A stretch of 64,000 nt of DNA from Fen-1135 sp963705275. Its GTDB lineage: Bacteria; Desulfobacterota; Syntrophia; Syntrophales; UBA2185. This document shows positions 17,516 to 25,565 of this stretch, piece after piece (position 1 is the first letter of the stretch; every line of letters begins with the position of its first letter). The stretch is taken from NCBI GenBank assembly GCA_963705275.1, contig OY970063.1, positions 1,922,001 through 1,986,000 of the forward strand, read 5' to 3'. The notes beneath the pieces were generated by a model. The model saw nothing but the letters and a program-made list of their open reading frames with translations. It was not told the origin of the DNA and did not search any database. The translations under genes and the position numbers were made by a program.

Positions 17516-17791
17516 TTAGGTGCAGATAGACCAGGCATCGAAAAGGGAAAGATAGCGCAGTATAAGAATTTCGCCGTCCGTCGTTTTCACTTTGAAATAA
17601 TCTGTTGCTGGCCTGCCCGGATCGACACCACCTTCATACCAGCGGTCGACGATTTCCTTCACTTCCCTGCGGCGTCCCTGATAGGTAAAAGCCACGGGCC
17701 GTTCGCCGGCCTTATAGCCGCTGTAGCATTCCACTTGTATTCGGTCGTAGGATACGGGTACGATGTTCCGCGTTGTTGCTTTATTCGCCAT
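17516..17791 (-). CDS. small conserved protein (DUF6504-like)
   Basis: A 91-residue protein containing RPVAFTYQGRRREVKEI, VDRWYEGG, and YFKVKTTDGEILILRY. This pattern matches small proteins of unknown function in which an extended beta sheet seems to bind nucleic acid or a partner. It lies just downstream of the alpha-glucan phosphorylase on the same strand with a 70-base gap. No catalytic motif is visible and no function is proposed. Confidence 0.6.
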   Translation of the reverse strand: MANKATTRNIVPVSYDRIQVECYSGYKAGERPVAFTYQGRRREVKEIVDRWYEGGVDPGRPATDYFKVKTTDGEILILRYLSLFDAWSICT

Positions 17792-17861
17792 GTGATTTCT
17801 AAAAGCCCAGTTCTTCGTTGATCAGGATGACCTTGATCCTTCCCGGGGCCGTGCAATTACA

Positions 17862-20000
17862 CTACCCGGCTATTGTCGAGACAGCGCTTGCCGCAGGCAG
17901 ATAAAAACGTTGGGCATAGTCTATGACCATGCGGTCTGCACTAAAGCGCCAACCCAGGCTTTGCATCGCATGCTTCATTCTCTGCACCCAGAGATGCGGG
18001 ATTCCGCTTGCGTCCCGTTCGTAATAGAGCGGAATGACCTCTTTCTCCAATGTTTCATAGAGATAGTCTGCATCTCTCTGGTTCTGTACATTCGGGTCAT
18101 TATGCATGCCGCCATAACCGATGGCAAAACCATTCCTGCCGTCGTATGCTTCATTCCACCATCCATCGAGAACGGAAAGGTTCAGTCCTCCATTTAGGAC
18201 CACCTTCTGGCCGCTGGTGCCGCACGCTTCTAATGGCCGCCGCGGATTGTTCAGCCACACATCAACCCCCTGGACTAGGTGACGTGCCAAGTTGTAATCA
18301 TAGTTTTCAACAAAGACGACCCTTCTCCTGCTGGCCGGGCTATAGCTGTACTGGGCAATTCTCTGTAATACACGCTTGCCTTCGTCATCGCGCGGGTGGG
18401 CCTTTCCGGCAAAAATAATCTGGATAGGCCTTTTGGTGTCTTCAACCAGTTTAGCCAGACGCTCTGCCTGGGATAAAATCAGGTCTCCTCGCTTATATGC
18501 AGCAAACCTGCGGGCGCAACCAATTGTCAGAACATCGGGATCAAGAAGCTGATCGATCTGTTTTAATGTATCGCGATGACCCAGACGCTCAGCCTGGAGT
18601 TGCAGGCGTCGACGGACGAAGCGAATGAGGCGCATCTTCAGACTCTGGTGTGTTTCCCACATCTCCCCATCATCAATCTCCGTAATTTTTTCCCAGATGT
18701 CCGGGTGCACCGTACGCGTGGGCCAGTCTTGGCCAAGGCGCGTCTCAAACAACTGGTACATCGGCGGCGCCAGCCATGATAATACATGAACCCCGTTGGT
18801 AATGTGGCCGATAGGAACTTCTGATTCAGGACGCTGCGGCCAGAGGGAATGCCACATCAGACGGCTCACGGTCCCATGGATAGCGGAGACGCCATTCGCC
18901 CAGCATGAAGATTTCAAAGCCAGAACTGTCATGCAAAACGGTTCCGACCTGTCATACGGATTTATGCGCCCCAGGGCCATAAAATCGTCATGTGACAGTC
19001 CCAGTTGTTCTCTGAAGAGGCCGAGGCTGTCTTCGACCAGATCCGCGTGGAATCGATCATGGCCTGCGGCTACTGGGGTATGCGTGGTAAAAACCGTGCG
19101 CAGAGTTACGCGCCGGTGAGCGCGGTGAAACGGAATCTGATCGTACTCCATAACCCAGCGGGCCTCTTCGAGGATGGCAAAGGCACTGTGTCCCTCATTT
19201 ATATGCAGCACTCCGGGGATAATATTCAGTGCCTGCAGGACGCGCGCGCCGCCAATGCCCAGCAGAAGCTCCTGTCGAATGCGCAGTTTGTCGTCGCCGC
19301 CATACAGACGGGAGGTCAATTCGCAATCCTGGGTTGTATTACAATCGACGTTAGAATCGAGCAGCAGCAGACGAATCCTGCCTACCTGAACCAGCCAGAC
19401 CCGTGCGCTGAGGAGGCCGCTCCGGGTGTCAATGCGTATAAGCAATGGCTCTCCACTCGCATCCAGAACAGGTTGTAAAGGCAAATTGTTTATATTGAGG
19501 TTCACATAGTTTTCTTGCTGCCAGCCCTCTTTGTTCAGGCTCTGATTGAAATAACCCTGCTGGTAAAGGAGCCCGATTCCGATCAGCGGGACTCCAAGAT
19601 CAGAGGCGCTTTTCAGGTGGTCCCCTGAGAGGATACCTAATCCGCCGGAGTAAATCGGCAGCGATTCATGTATTCCGAACTCTGCAGAGAAATAAACAAC
19701 CGGCCTGTTGTTTAAATTTCCGCAGTGCATCATTCCCCATGTCTTATCTTTTTCGATATATTCATTCAGCCGCCGGAAGGCGTAGTTTATCCGGCTATGC
19801 AGTACAAGTTCAGAGGCCCTCTCCTCAATTTGCTCCGGTGTGATCTGATGGAGAAATGCTATCGGGTTATGGTCAACCTGCCGCCAGAGATGCGGGTCCA
19901 GGTCAGTGAAGAGGCTGATGACCTCCGGATGCCAAGTCCACCAGAGATTCTGAGCCAAGGTGCGAAGACGGTCATGGAGATTGATTTTCGTACCTTTCAT
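17862..20000 (-). CDS. glgP: alpha-glucan (maltodextrin/glycogen) phosphorylase
   Basis: A 712-residue GT35-family enzyme that releases glucose-1-phosphate from alpha-1,4-glucans using pyridoxal phosphate. The N-terminal part is the short DUF3417 type (NLWWTWHPEV). Landmarks are YFSAEFGIHESLPIYSGGLG, HINEGHSAFAILE and TTHTPVAAGHDRF. The PLP and phosphate region includes RRPLEACGTSGQK, with K as the likely PLP lysine. Length is usual for the short bacterial and archaeal subfamily. No other glycogen gene is nearby. Confidence 0.93.
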   Translation of the reverse strand: MKGTKINLHDRLRTLAQNLWWTWHPEVISLFTDLDPHLWRQVDHNPIAFLHQITPEQIEERASELVLHSRINYAFRRLNEYIEKDKTWGMMHCGNLNNRPVVYFSAEFGIHESLPIYSGGLGILSGDHLKSASDLGVPLIGIGLLYQQGYFNQSLNKEGWQQENYVNLNINNLPLQPVLDASGEPLLIRIDTRSGLLSARVWLVQVGRIRLLLLDSNVDCNTTQDCELTSRLYGGDDKLRIRQELLLGIGGARVLQALNIIPGVLHINEGHSAFAILEEARWVMEYDQIPFHRAHRRVTLRTVFTTHTPVAAGHDRFHADLVEDSLGLFREQLGLSHDDFMALGRINPYDRSEPFCMTVLALKSSCWANGVSAIHGTVSRLMWHSLWPQRPESEVPIGHITNGVHVLSWLAPPMYQLFETRLGQDWPTRTVHPDIWEKITEIDDGEMWETHQSLKMRLIRFVRRRLQLQAERLGHRDTLKQIDQLLDPDVLTIGCARRFAAYKRGDLILSQAERLAKLVEDTKRPIQIIFAGKAHPRDDEGKRVLQRIAQYSYSPASRRRVVFVENYDYNLARHLVQGVDVWLNNPRRPLEACGTSGQKVVLNGGLNLSVLDGWWNEAYDGRNGFAIGYGGMHNDPNVQNQRDADYLYETLEKEVIPLYYERDASGIPHLWVQRMKHAMQSLGWRFSADRMVIDYAQRFYLPAASAVSTIAG

Positions 20001-20136
20001 TAGTAAGACTCCTTATTTTAGTTAAGCATGGACCGTGTCTGGACAGTATCAAGAAGACAGGATGTTCACCTTCATAAAGTACCACAAAAAATAAGAAGAT
20101 AAAAAAAGAAAATATGCCCTTTACGAAAATTGAGGA

Positions 20137-20361
20137 TCAGACATCTCCGCCTGGTTCATCCTTTGATTTCCGGTAGGACAAGTAACTATGTAAAAGCCAC
20201 CCAAGAGCAATGCCTATAATCAAAAGAAAAAATATCAGCAGGGCGCGGGACATGGAGATGTTCCAGAACAGAAATCTAACATCAACTACTGCGGCATTTT
20301 GGGTTATGAATATGACGGCGAGACTTATGAAGATAAGGATTAATATTATTTTGAGATTCAT
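20137..20361 (-). CDS. LapA-domain (DUF1049) inner-membrane protein
   Basis: A 74-residue protein with two transmembrane segments (about 4-22 and 40-62). The family signature lies between and after them: FITQNAAVVDVRFLFW and the SRALLIFFLLIIGIALGWL stretch. LapA-like proteins take part in lipopolysaccharide assembly control in enteric bacteria. Here it is a stand-alone gene between glgP and a methyltransferase, without LapB. The C-terminus is short and charged. Confidence 0.8.
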   Translation of the reverse strand: MNLKIILILIFISLAVIFITQNAAVVDVRFLFWNISMSRALLIFFLLIIGIALGWLLHSYLSYRKSKDEPGGDV

Positions 20362-20429
20362 ATCTCTCGCCTTTACCGGAGCCGGGCATTTACAGAGAAT
20401 CAGTGTCCTCGTTCAGATTGCAGGCACGC

Positions 20430-21086
20430 CTATTTCTTCCTGAGCGTAACCAGAAACAGCCTTCGCGGAAGTTCCCCTTCTTCGAATTCATCTATCCTCA
20501 GTATTTCAAAGCCTTCTGCGAGGCGTTCCACCTTTTCCCTGCTGAAGAAATGGACGATGAAGCCGCCGACTTCATACATATCCTCACCCCGGTGAATCCC
20601 TTTTCCAAAGTCAGGGTCTTTCGTGTGTCTCACTGTGTAAATGTGAAGTCCCCCGGGGCGGAGAATCCTTCGCACTTCCCGTGAGAGAAACTCAAGCTCC
20701 GCGGTTTTCAGGGCCATGCAATACAGCATGTGCGAGTAGCACCCGTCCATGGATTCATCCTCGAATGGAAGGGCGGCGCGCACATCATGCTGAAGAACCG
20801 TGATATAACCGGATAAACCCAGTTTCCGAGCCTTGTCGGTAATCGCCCCCACGGCGCTCTCGGAGTAATCAAGCACAGTTATGTGGATGCCATTTTTGGC
20901 AAAGAAGATTGTATCCCTCCCCTGTCCGCCGCCCAGTTCAAGAATCACGATCTTATTTTCCTTCTTGAACATCTCCGCGGCTATCCTGGCAGGATCGCTT
21001 GGTAAAGCGCCAAACATATCAGGATTCCGGACAAACGTTTCCTGCCATTGACGGCCCTGAGCATCCAATATTTTTTTCACGCTCAA
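20430..21086 (-). CDS. class I SAM-dependent methyltransferase
   Basis: A 218-residue protein with motif I ILELGGGQGRDT (48-59), the acidic end of strand beta-2 in TVLDYSESAV, and motif IV-like DESMDGCYSHML. The arrangement is like small-molecule methyltransferases of the TehB/thiopurine type. It is cytosolic and of usual length. The substrate is unknown. It follows the small membrane protein gene on the same strand. Confidence 0.82.
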   Translation of the reverse strand: MSVKKILDAQGRQWQETFVRNPDMFGALPSDPARIAAEMFKKENKIVILELGGGQGRDTIFFAKNGIHITVLDYSESAVGAITDKARKLGLSGYITVLQHDVRAALPFEDESMDGCYSHMLYCMALKTAELEFLSREVRRILRPGGLHIYTVRHTKDPDFGKGIHRGEDMYEVGGFIVHFFSREKVERLAEGFEILRIDEFEEGELPRRLFLVTLRKK

Positions 21087-21130
21087 TCGCTCCGGTTAAT
21101 CCTCTCCGTCTGTATCTCCAGCTTGACTAA

Positions 21131-21382
21131 TTAAGATGTGCGCTTCCAATAATGCAGCATACAGAACCCGGCGATAATGATAAGAAAGAACGGCAGGCTG
21201 ATGATCAGGACCTTGATGAGTTCCACCGCACTTGCCCAGAAGGCTTCCTGTACGCTGAAATGCTGCGGATAGAAAGACTTTAAGTAATGTATCTCCTGCA
21301 CCGAATGCCAAGAGACAGCAGACACGATGATAATACTGACGACGACTGCCGAGAGAATCAGTATTCTAGATATCCGGTTCAT
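21131..21382 (-). CDS. small two-span membrane protein, unknown
   Basis: An 83-residue protein with hydrophobic segments at about 7-26 and 55-77, the first followed by a His/Tyr-containing periplasmic-side loop. It is not recognised. The frame begins 15 bases after the stop of the upstream isochorismatase-like gene and lies 44 bases before the methyltransferase, so the three may be one transcript. Confidence 0.55.
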   Translation of the reverse strand: MNRISRILILSAVVVSIIIVSAVSWHSVQEIHYLKSFYPQHFSVQEAFWASAVELIKVLIISLPFFLIIIAGFCMLHYWKRTS

Positions 21383-21397
21383 GGTCAGCGCTTCATG

Positions 21398-21949
21398 TTA
21401 TGCCAATTTACCGATAAAGTCTTTCGCAGATGTGACTTTTGCATAAGGCATAGTTAATGCGGCCATGAATGCCGCCTGAACCTTGCCTGCTTCAACTGTT
21501 GTTCCTTTATATTCCAGATTGCGCGTCGCACACGCATCTTCAATAACCGTGCACCTGAATCCGAAATCAAATGCCGCGCGTGCCGTCGCGTCAACGCACA
21601 TGTGAGTCATGGCTCCGCAAATTACCACTTCATCCACATTTGATCTCTTGAGGACATTCAACAAATCAGTGTCTCTGAATGCATTGGGAAAATATTTTTC
21701 AATTATGGCTTCGCCCGTCTGAGGGGCCACGGACTTGTGGATTTCAACGCCATTTGTGTTCGGGAGAAAGAATGTTGCTCCCGGGCGTTTTGAGATATGC
21801 TGAATATGATAGACAGGGAATGCCCATTTCCTCCACTCCTTAAGCAATAATCCTGCATTCTCCGCCGCTTGCTCCATGCCGACAAGCTCCATGCTCCCAC
21901 CCGGAAAATAATCATTCTGAATATCGATTAAGATTAGTCCTCTCGTCAT
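21398..21949 (-). CDS. isochorismatase-family cysteine hydrolase
   Basis: A 183-residue hydrolase with the family triad D9 (LIDIQNDYF), K85 (IEKYFPNAF) and C118 (GAMTHMCVDATAR). A cis-peptide-forming region lies in VVICGAMTHM. This pattern is typical of nicotinamidase-like and amide hydrolases (YcaC/PncA group). It is not a true isochorismatase by context. GGAGAAC precedes the ATG. The substrate is unknown. Confidence 0.87.
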   Translation of the reverse strand: MTRGLILIDIQNDYFPGGSMELVGMEQAAENAGLLLKEWRKWAFPVYHIQHISKRPGATFFLPNTNGVEIHKSVAPQTGEAIIEKYFPNAFRDTDLLNVLKRSNVDEVVICGAMTHMCVDATARAAFDFGFRCTVIEDACATRNLEYKGTTVEAGKVQAAFMAALTMPYAKVTSAKDFIGKLA

Positions 21950-21990
21950 TTGTTCTCCTTATTTGGTTCGGGCGCCCGAAGACGACACGT

Positions 21991-22404
21991 TTACCAGAGC
22001 ATCTCTATAGTTTCCGCCACACTCCTTACCAACTGTCCGCGACCTTCGTGTATATAGATGCCTATTTGGGCAATAAGTGAATACGCAGCAGCAAACTGAG
22101 CGAGTGCATATACGGCGACTGTAAACTGACTGATGCTAAAGACGCCGATGCCGAACTGGGAGATGGTCACAATTCCATACGCGAACTGCCCGATGGCTAC
22201 GATACCTTTTGCCACGACAGGCATTCTATTGGGACGGTACTTAAATGAAATATGCAGGAGCGGCAGTCCCCAAAAGACGAGTTTCGACTTGTATTCAAAC
22301 CCCCAGCCGTCCCATTCTTCTCTTGCCGGGTACGGCACCCGGCAGTGCGGGCATGTAATGGCTTGTTCGGAAATCTCTTTTTTGCATTCTCTGCATGGCT
22401 TCAT
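21991..22404 (-). CDS. zinc-ribbon protein with hydrophobic QF-repeat domain
   Basis: A 137-residue protein. The N-terminus is a zinc ribbon with paired CxxC motifs (CRECKK and CPHCRVPYP). After a Trp-rich linker, residues about 70-115 carry a repeated hydrophobic unit of about nine residues ending (G/S/A)QF: AIGQF, TISQF, SISQF, ALAQF, then LIAQ. The ATG at 22404 is chosen for its GGAG at the right distance. The repeat may form a solenoid or membrane-embedded array. No function is proposed. Confidence 0.65.
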   Translation of the reverse strand: MKPCRECKKEISEQAITCPHCRVPYPAREEWDGWGFEYKSKLVFWGLPLLHISFKYRPNRMPVVAKGIVAIGQFAYGIVTISQFGIGVFSISQFTVAVYALAQFAAAYSLIAQIGIYIHEGRGQLVRSVAETIEMLW

Positions 22405-22480
22405 AGAATGCTCCTGGTCCAACGGCATGTGAGCCGGGCCGCTAATTGATCACCATGCACTTGTTTTGATGACACATTTT

Positions 22481-22575
22481 AAGTAAAATATACTTGTCTG
22501 TCAAGGACTTATCATAACGATGCTGATTCGCATTGACTAAAAGTAAACTCGGCTTTCATTTAAGTTCAACTTAAA
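22481..22575 (+). promoter_or_regulatory. operator-like dyads upstream of the alcohol-oxidation genes
   Basis: A near-perfect palindrome, TTTAAGTT-C-AACTTAAA (22559-22575), and a second dyad, AAGTA-N5-TACTT (22481-22495), share the half-site AAGT/ACTT. Two more AAGTAAA half-sites lie between and after them. They precede the plus-strand alcohol dehydrogenase by about 90 bases, with a possible -35 TTGACT at 22533. This fits a binding region for an unidentified regulator. Confidence 0.4.
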
Positions 22576-22666
22576 GTAAATTACAACCAGTGACCCCGGT
22601 TCTATAGTGTTTTAGTATGCGTCATGGATGCATGAAGGTGCTGTCAGCTGAAGGGTAAATACAAAT

Positions 22667-23695
22667 ATGAGGGCAATGATACTTACAGGTATTTCCAATA
22701 TCCGCGAAAACAGAACACCATTGCAGCTAATAGATATACCGGAGCCTGCGCCGGGAGAGAAGGAAATCCTCGTAGAAGTTTCCGCCTGTGGAGTCTGCCA
22801 TACGGAGCTCGATGAAATCGAAGGAAGGACGCCGCCGCCTGCATTCCCCATTATTTTGGGCCATCAGGCGATTGGTAAAGTGGCGGCAACAGGAAAAAGA
22901 GTGACCAGATTCCGAACTGGAGAGCGGGTCGGCGTGGGCTGGATATTTTCTGCCTGCGGCCATTGCCGTGCGTGTCTTAACGGGAACGAAAATGTCTGTA
23001 AGGAATTCAGGGCCACAGGCAGAGATGCCAACGGCGGATATGCCCGGTTCATGACAGTTTCCCAGGACTTTGCGTACCCTATTCCTGCTGTCTTTTCCGA
23101 TGTAGAGGCAGCGCCTCTTCTGTGTGCGGGCGCCATCGGCTATCGGTCCTTGCGGCTTGCTAATCTTACGAATGGGCAGAACCTGGGGCTTACGGGATTC
23201 GGGGCTTCAGCACATCTGGTTCTCAAGATGGTACGCCATAAATATCCGGATGCCAGGGTCTCCGTCTTTGCCCGGAGCCGGGAGGAGCAGGCATTCGCCC
23301 GGGAACTGGGGGCCGTATGGGCGGGGAATACGGAAGACGAACCGCCGGAAAAACTCCATGCCATAATCGATACCACGCCGGCGTGGAAACCGGTAATCGA
23401 GGCAATGAAAAACCTGGAGAGTGGCGGAAGGCTGGTTATCAACGCCATCAGGAAAGAAGACACCGACAAGGACTGCCTTCTGAAACTCAATTACCCGATT
23501 CACCTCTGGCTCGAGAAGGAAATCAAGAGTGTGGCTAACGTGGCGCGGAGGGACATCAGTGAATTTCTCGACCTGGCGGCAGAGATTCCGATCAAACCGG
23601 AGGTGCAGGAATTTTCATTAGGAGAAGCCAACGAGGCCCTCGTCGAACTCAAAGAGGCGCGCATCCGCGGGGCAAAGGTGCTCCGCATGGACTGA
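22667..23695 (+). CDS. zinc-dependent alcohol dehydrogenase (AdhP/YjgB-like)
   Basis: A 342-residue MDR-family dehydrogenase. The catalytic-zinc region has C44-H45 (ACGVCHTELDE), and H66 in GHQAIGKV with Gln where Glu is usual. The structural zinc lobe (SACGHCRACLNGNENVC) has its cysteines. The cofactor domain has GLTGFGASAHLVL. The type resembles zinc-binding alcohol dehydrogenases acting on primary alcohols. It starts the run of redox genes leading to the first AOR. It probably oxidises an alcohol to an aldehyde, or the reverse. Confidence 0.88.
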   Translation: MRAMILTGISNIRENRTPLQLIDIPEPAPGEKEILVEVSACGVCHTELDEIEGRTPPPAFPIILGHQAIGKVAATGKRVTRFRTGERVGVGWIFSACGHCRACLNGNENVCKEFRATGRDANGGYARFMTVSQDFAYPIPAVFSDVEAAPLLCAGAIGYRSLRLANLTNGQNLGLTGFGASAHLVLKMVRHKYPDARVSVFARSREEQAFARELGAVWAGNTEDEPPEKLHAIIDTTPAWKPVIEAMKNLESGGRLVINAIRKEDTDKDCLLKLNYPIHLWLEKEIKSVANVARRDISEFLDLAAEIPIKPEVQEFSLGEANEALVELKEARIRGAKVLRMD

Positions 23696-23770
23696 CAAAG
23701 CGAGATCGTTCGTCATGCCATAAAGTCAGGTAATGCAAGGTCTAATTCTAATCAATGAAAGGAGGCAGGT

Positions 23771-24967
23771 ATGAAGTATCCCGATATTACATTTGAGCCG
23801 TTCTTCACATGGGCAAACCGGCCGAGAGTCATGTACAAGGCCGGAGTAAGAGAAGAGTTGGGTTTTGAGATGGAGAAGCTGGGAGGCAGGAAGGTGGTCC
23901 TCTACACGGACAAGGGGCTCGTTCAGGCTGGTGTGGCGGACATGGTGATCGAAGCGATAAAAGCCTCCAGCCTGGAGTTAGTCGGTGTCTACGACAAGAT
24001 CGTTCAGGACGCCCGCCTCGATCTGATCAACGACGGGGCGGCTTTTTACAGGAAGCGCGGCGCTGACTGCATGGTGGTCGTAGGAGGCGGCAGTGTTATG
24101 GACACCGCCAAAGCCGTTAACATTCTTATTGGCGGAGGTCTCAATGATTTTTCGCCTCTTGCGGAGCAGGTGGGATTGTTTGACGGGGCCAAACCATTGC
24201 CGCCGCACATTGCTTTTCCGACCACGGCAGGAACAGGGGCAGAGGTAACCTTCGCTATGGTTGTCCTCAACGATGTAGATAAAGTAAAGGTGGCGTGTGC
24301 ACATCCTTTCTGTAACGCGGATATCGCCATGCTGGACCCTGAATTGACGGTGAAGCTTCCCCCAAAGATCACGGCCTTCACGGCCATGGATGCCATGACG
24401 CATGCGATCGAGGCCATCACCACCAGCAGTGCGAATCCCATCTCGGACGGATTGGGGCTGCACGCGGTCCGGATCATCACGAAATATCTTCCCGAGGTCA
24501 TGAGAAACCCGGGGGACGTCGAGGCGAGGGGCTACCTGCTGATCGCGAGCACTATGGCAGGCATGTCCTTCATCAACGCCTTCACCGGCGGTGTCCATGC
24601 CACAGCCCACGCCCTGGGCGCCCTTTACGGGATTCCCCATGGTCTCGCCAACAGCATCATGCTGCCCCATTTGATGGCTTACAATCTGGAAGAGAAGCCG
24701 GACCGCTTCATCTTGATCGCTGATGCCATGGGGGTGAACGTCGACGGCATGACTCCTGAACAGGCAGCCAAGGCCGCCGTTCGGGCAGTAACGGATCTCC
24801 AAAAGGCAGTCGGCCTGACAGAAACCCTGAAGGATTTTGGTGTCCCGGACGATCGCAAAGCCCTTCAGCCGCTGATCGATCTCGCAATGGGGGATTCCCA
24901 GCTTCCCTACAACCCCCGCGATCTGGAAGAGGACGACGTGTATAATCTATATTTGAAAGCCCGATGA
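23771..24967 (+). CDS. iron-containing (group III) alcohol dehydrogenase
   Basis: A 398-residue Fe-ADH. The NAD(P)-binding loop is VVGGGSVMDTAKA (104-115). Metal ligands fit D207 and H211 (FTAMDAMTHAIEA) and H276 and H290 in the GGVHATAHALGALYGIPHG region. AAAGGAGG precedes the ATG. The next gene, an SCP2 protein, follows after 21 bases. Family members oxidise or reduce C2-C4 alcohols and hydroxyacids. The location before an AOR suggests aldehyde as the shared intermediate. Confidence 0.92.
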   Translation: MKYPDITFEPFFTWANRPRVMYKAGVREELGFEMEKLGGRKVVLYTDKGLVQAGVADMVIEAIKASSLELVGVYDKIVQDARLDLINDGAAFYRKRGADCMVVVGGGSVMDTAKAVNILIGGGLNDFSPLAEQVGLFDGAKPLPPHIAFPTTAGTGAEVTFAMVVLNDVDKVKVACAHPFCNADIAMLDPELTVKLPPKITAFTAMDAMTHAIEAITTSSANPISDGLGLHAVRIITKYLPEVMRNPGDVEARGYLLIASTMAGMSFINAFTGGVHATAHALGALYGIPHGLANSIMLPHLMAYNLEEKPDRFILIADAMGVNVDGMTPEQAAKAAVRAVTDLQKAVGLTETLKDFGVPDDRKALQPLIDLAMGDSQLPYNPRDLEEDDVYNLYLKAR

Positions 24968-24988
24968 CTCAAAAAGGAGGAAGAAACC

Positions 24989-25408
24989 ATGAAGTATTGG
25001 AATAACGAGACAGAACCCATCAAAGCATTCGTCACCCTCTGGGAAACGCTGTCCAAGGAACAAGAATTCATCGACGGTATGAAGAAGGTCAATCAGCTCA
25101 TTTGGTTCGATTACACCCAGGATGGCCCCAACTGTTCTTTCCACGTGGACAGCCGCGATGGAAAGTTCATTGTTGGCGTCGGCAAGCCCGCCGAAGAACC
25201 TCACCTCACGATGAGCCTCTCCGCCGACAACGCCCATCTGTCCTGGGCAAATAAGCTCAATCCCGTCATGGCCATCACCAGGGGACAGATCAAGGTCAAG
25301 GGCTCCGCCACGGGACTGCTGAAGCTTGCTCCCAAGCTGAAAAAGGTGGCTGTGGTCTACGAGCAGGTCCTGAAGGATTTGGGCTGGGGAGACAAGATGA
25401 CGAAATAA
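24989..25408 (+). CDS. SCP2 sterol-binding-domain protein
   Basis: A 139-residue single SCP2 domain: a hydrophobic-pocket fold that binds lipids or acyl-CoA. Typical features are the central DGKFIVGVGKPAEEPHLTMS strand pair and the C-terminal ITRGQIKVKGSATGLLKLAP segment. AAAGGAGG lies upstream. It follows the Fe-ADH after 21 bases and precedes the AOR. It may hold a hydrophobic or CoA-linked intermediate for neighbouring enzymes; this is inference. Confidence 0.82.
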   Translation: MKYWNNETEPIKAFVTLWETLSKEQEFIDGMKKVNQLIWFDYTQDGPNCSFHVDSRDGKFIVGVGKPAEEPHLTMSLSADNAHLSWANKLNPVMAITRGQIKVKGSATGLLKLAPKLKKVAVVYEQVLKDLGWGDKMTK

Positions 25409-25565
25409 GGCGGCATCTCTCAGGTCGTCTTCATATCGATCAGTTCTTTTTCAGGCGGCCGGCGTTTGTAGGGGCAATCACGGGGCTCTCTGCCATGAAA
25501 AGGCTACAGATGGATTTTCATGAGGACGGTTTCTAATCTATCGCCGATTTTACAGGAGCAGATTC

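Noticed and set aside
21967..21980. Perfect 14-base palindrome TTCGGGCGCCCGAA
   Set aside because: It has no loop and no T run, so it is not a terminator, and a single copy between two minus-strand genes gives no basis for an operator call.
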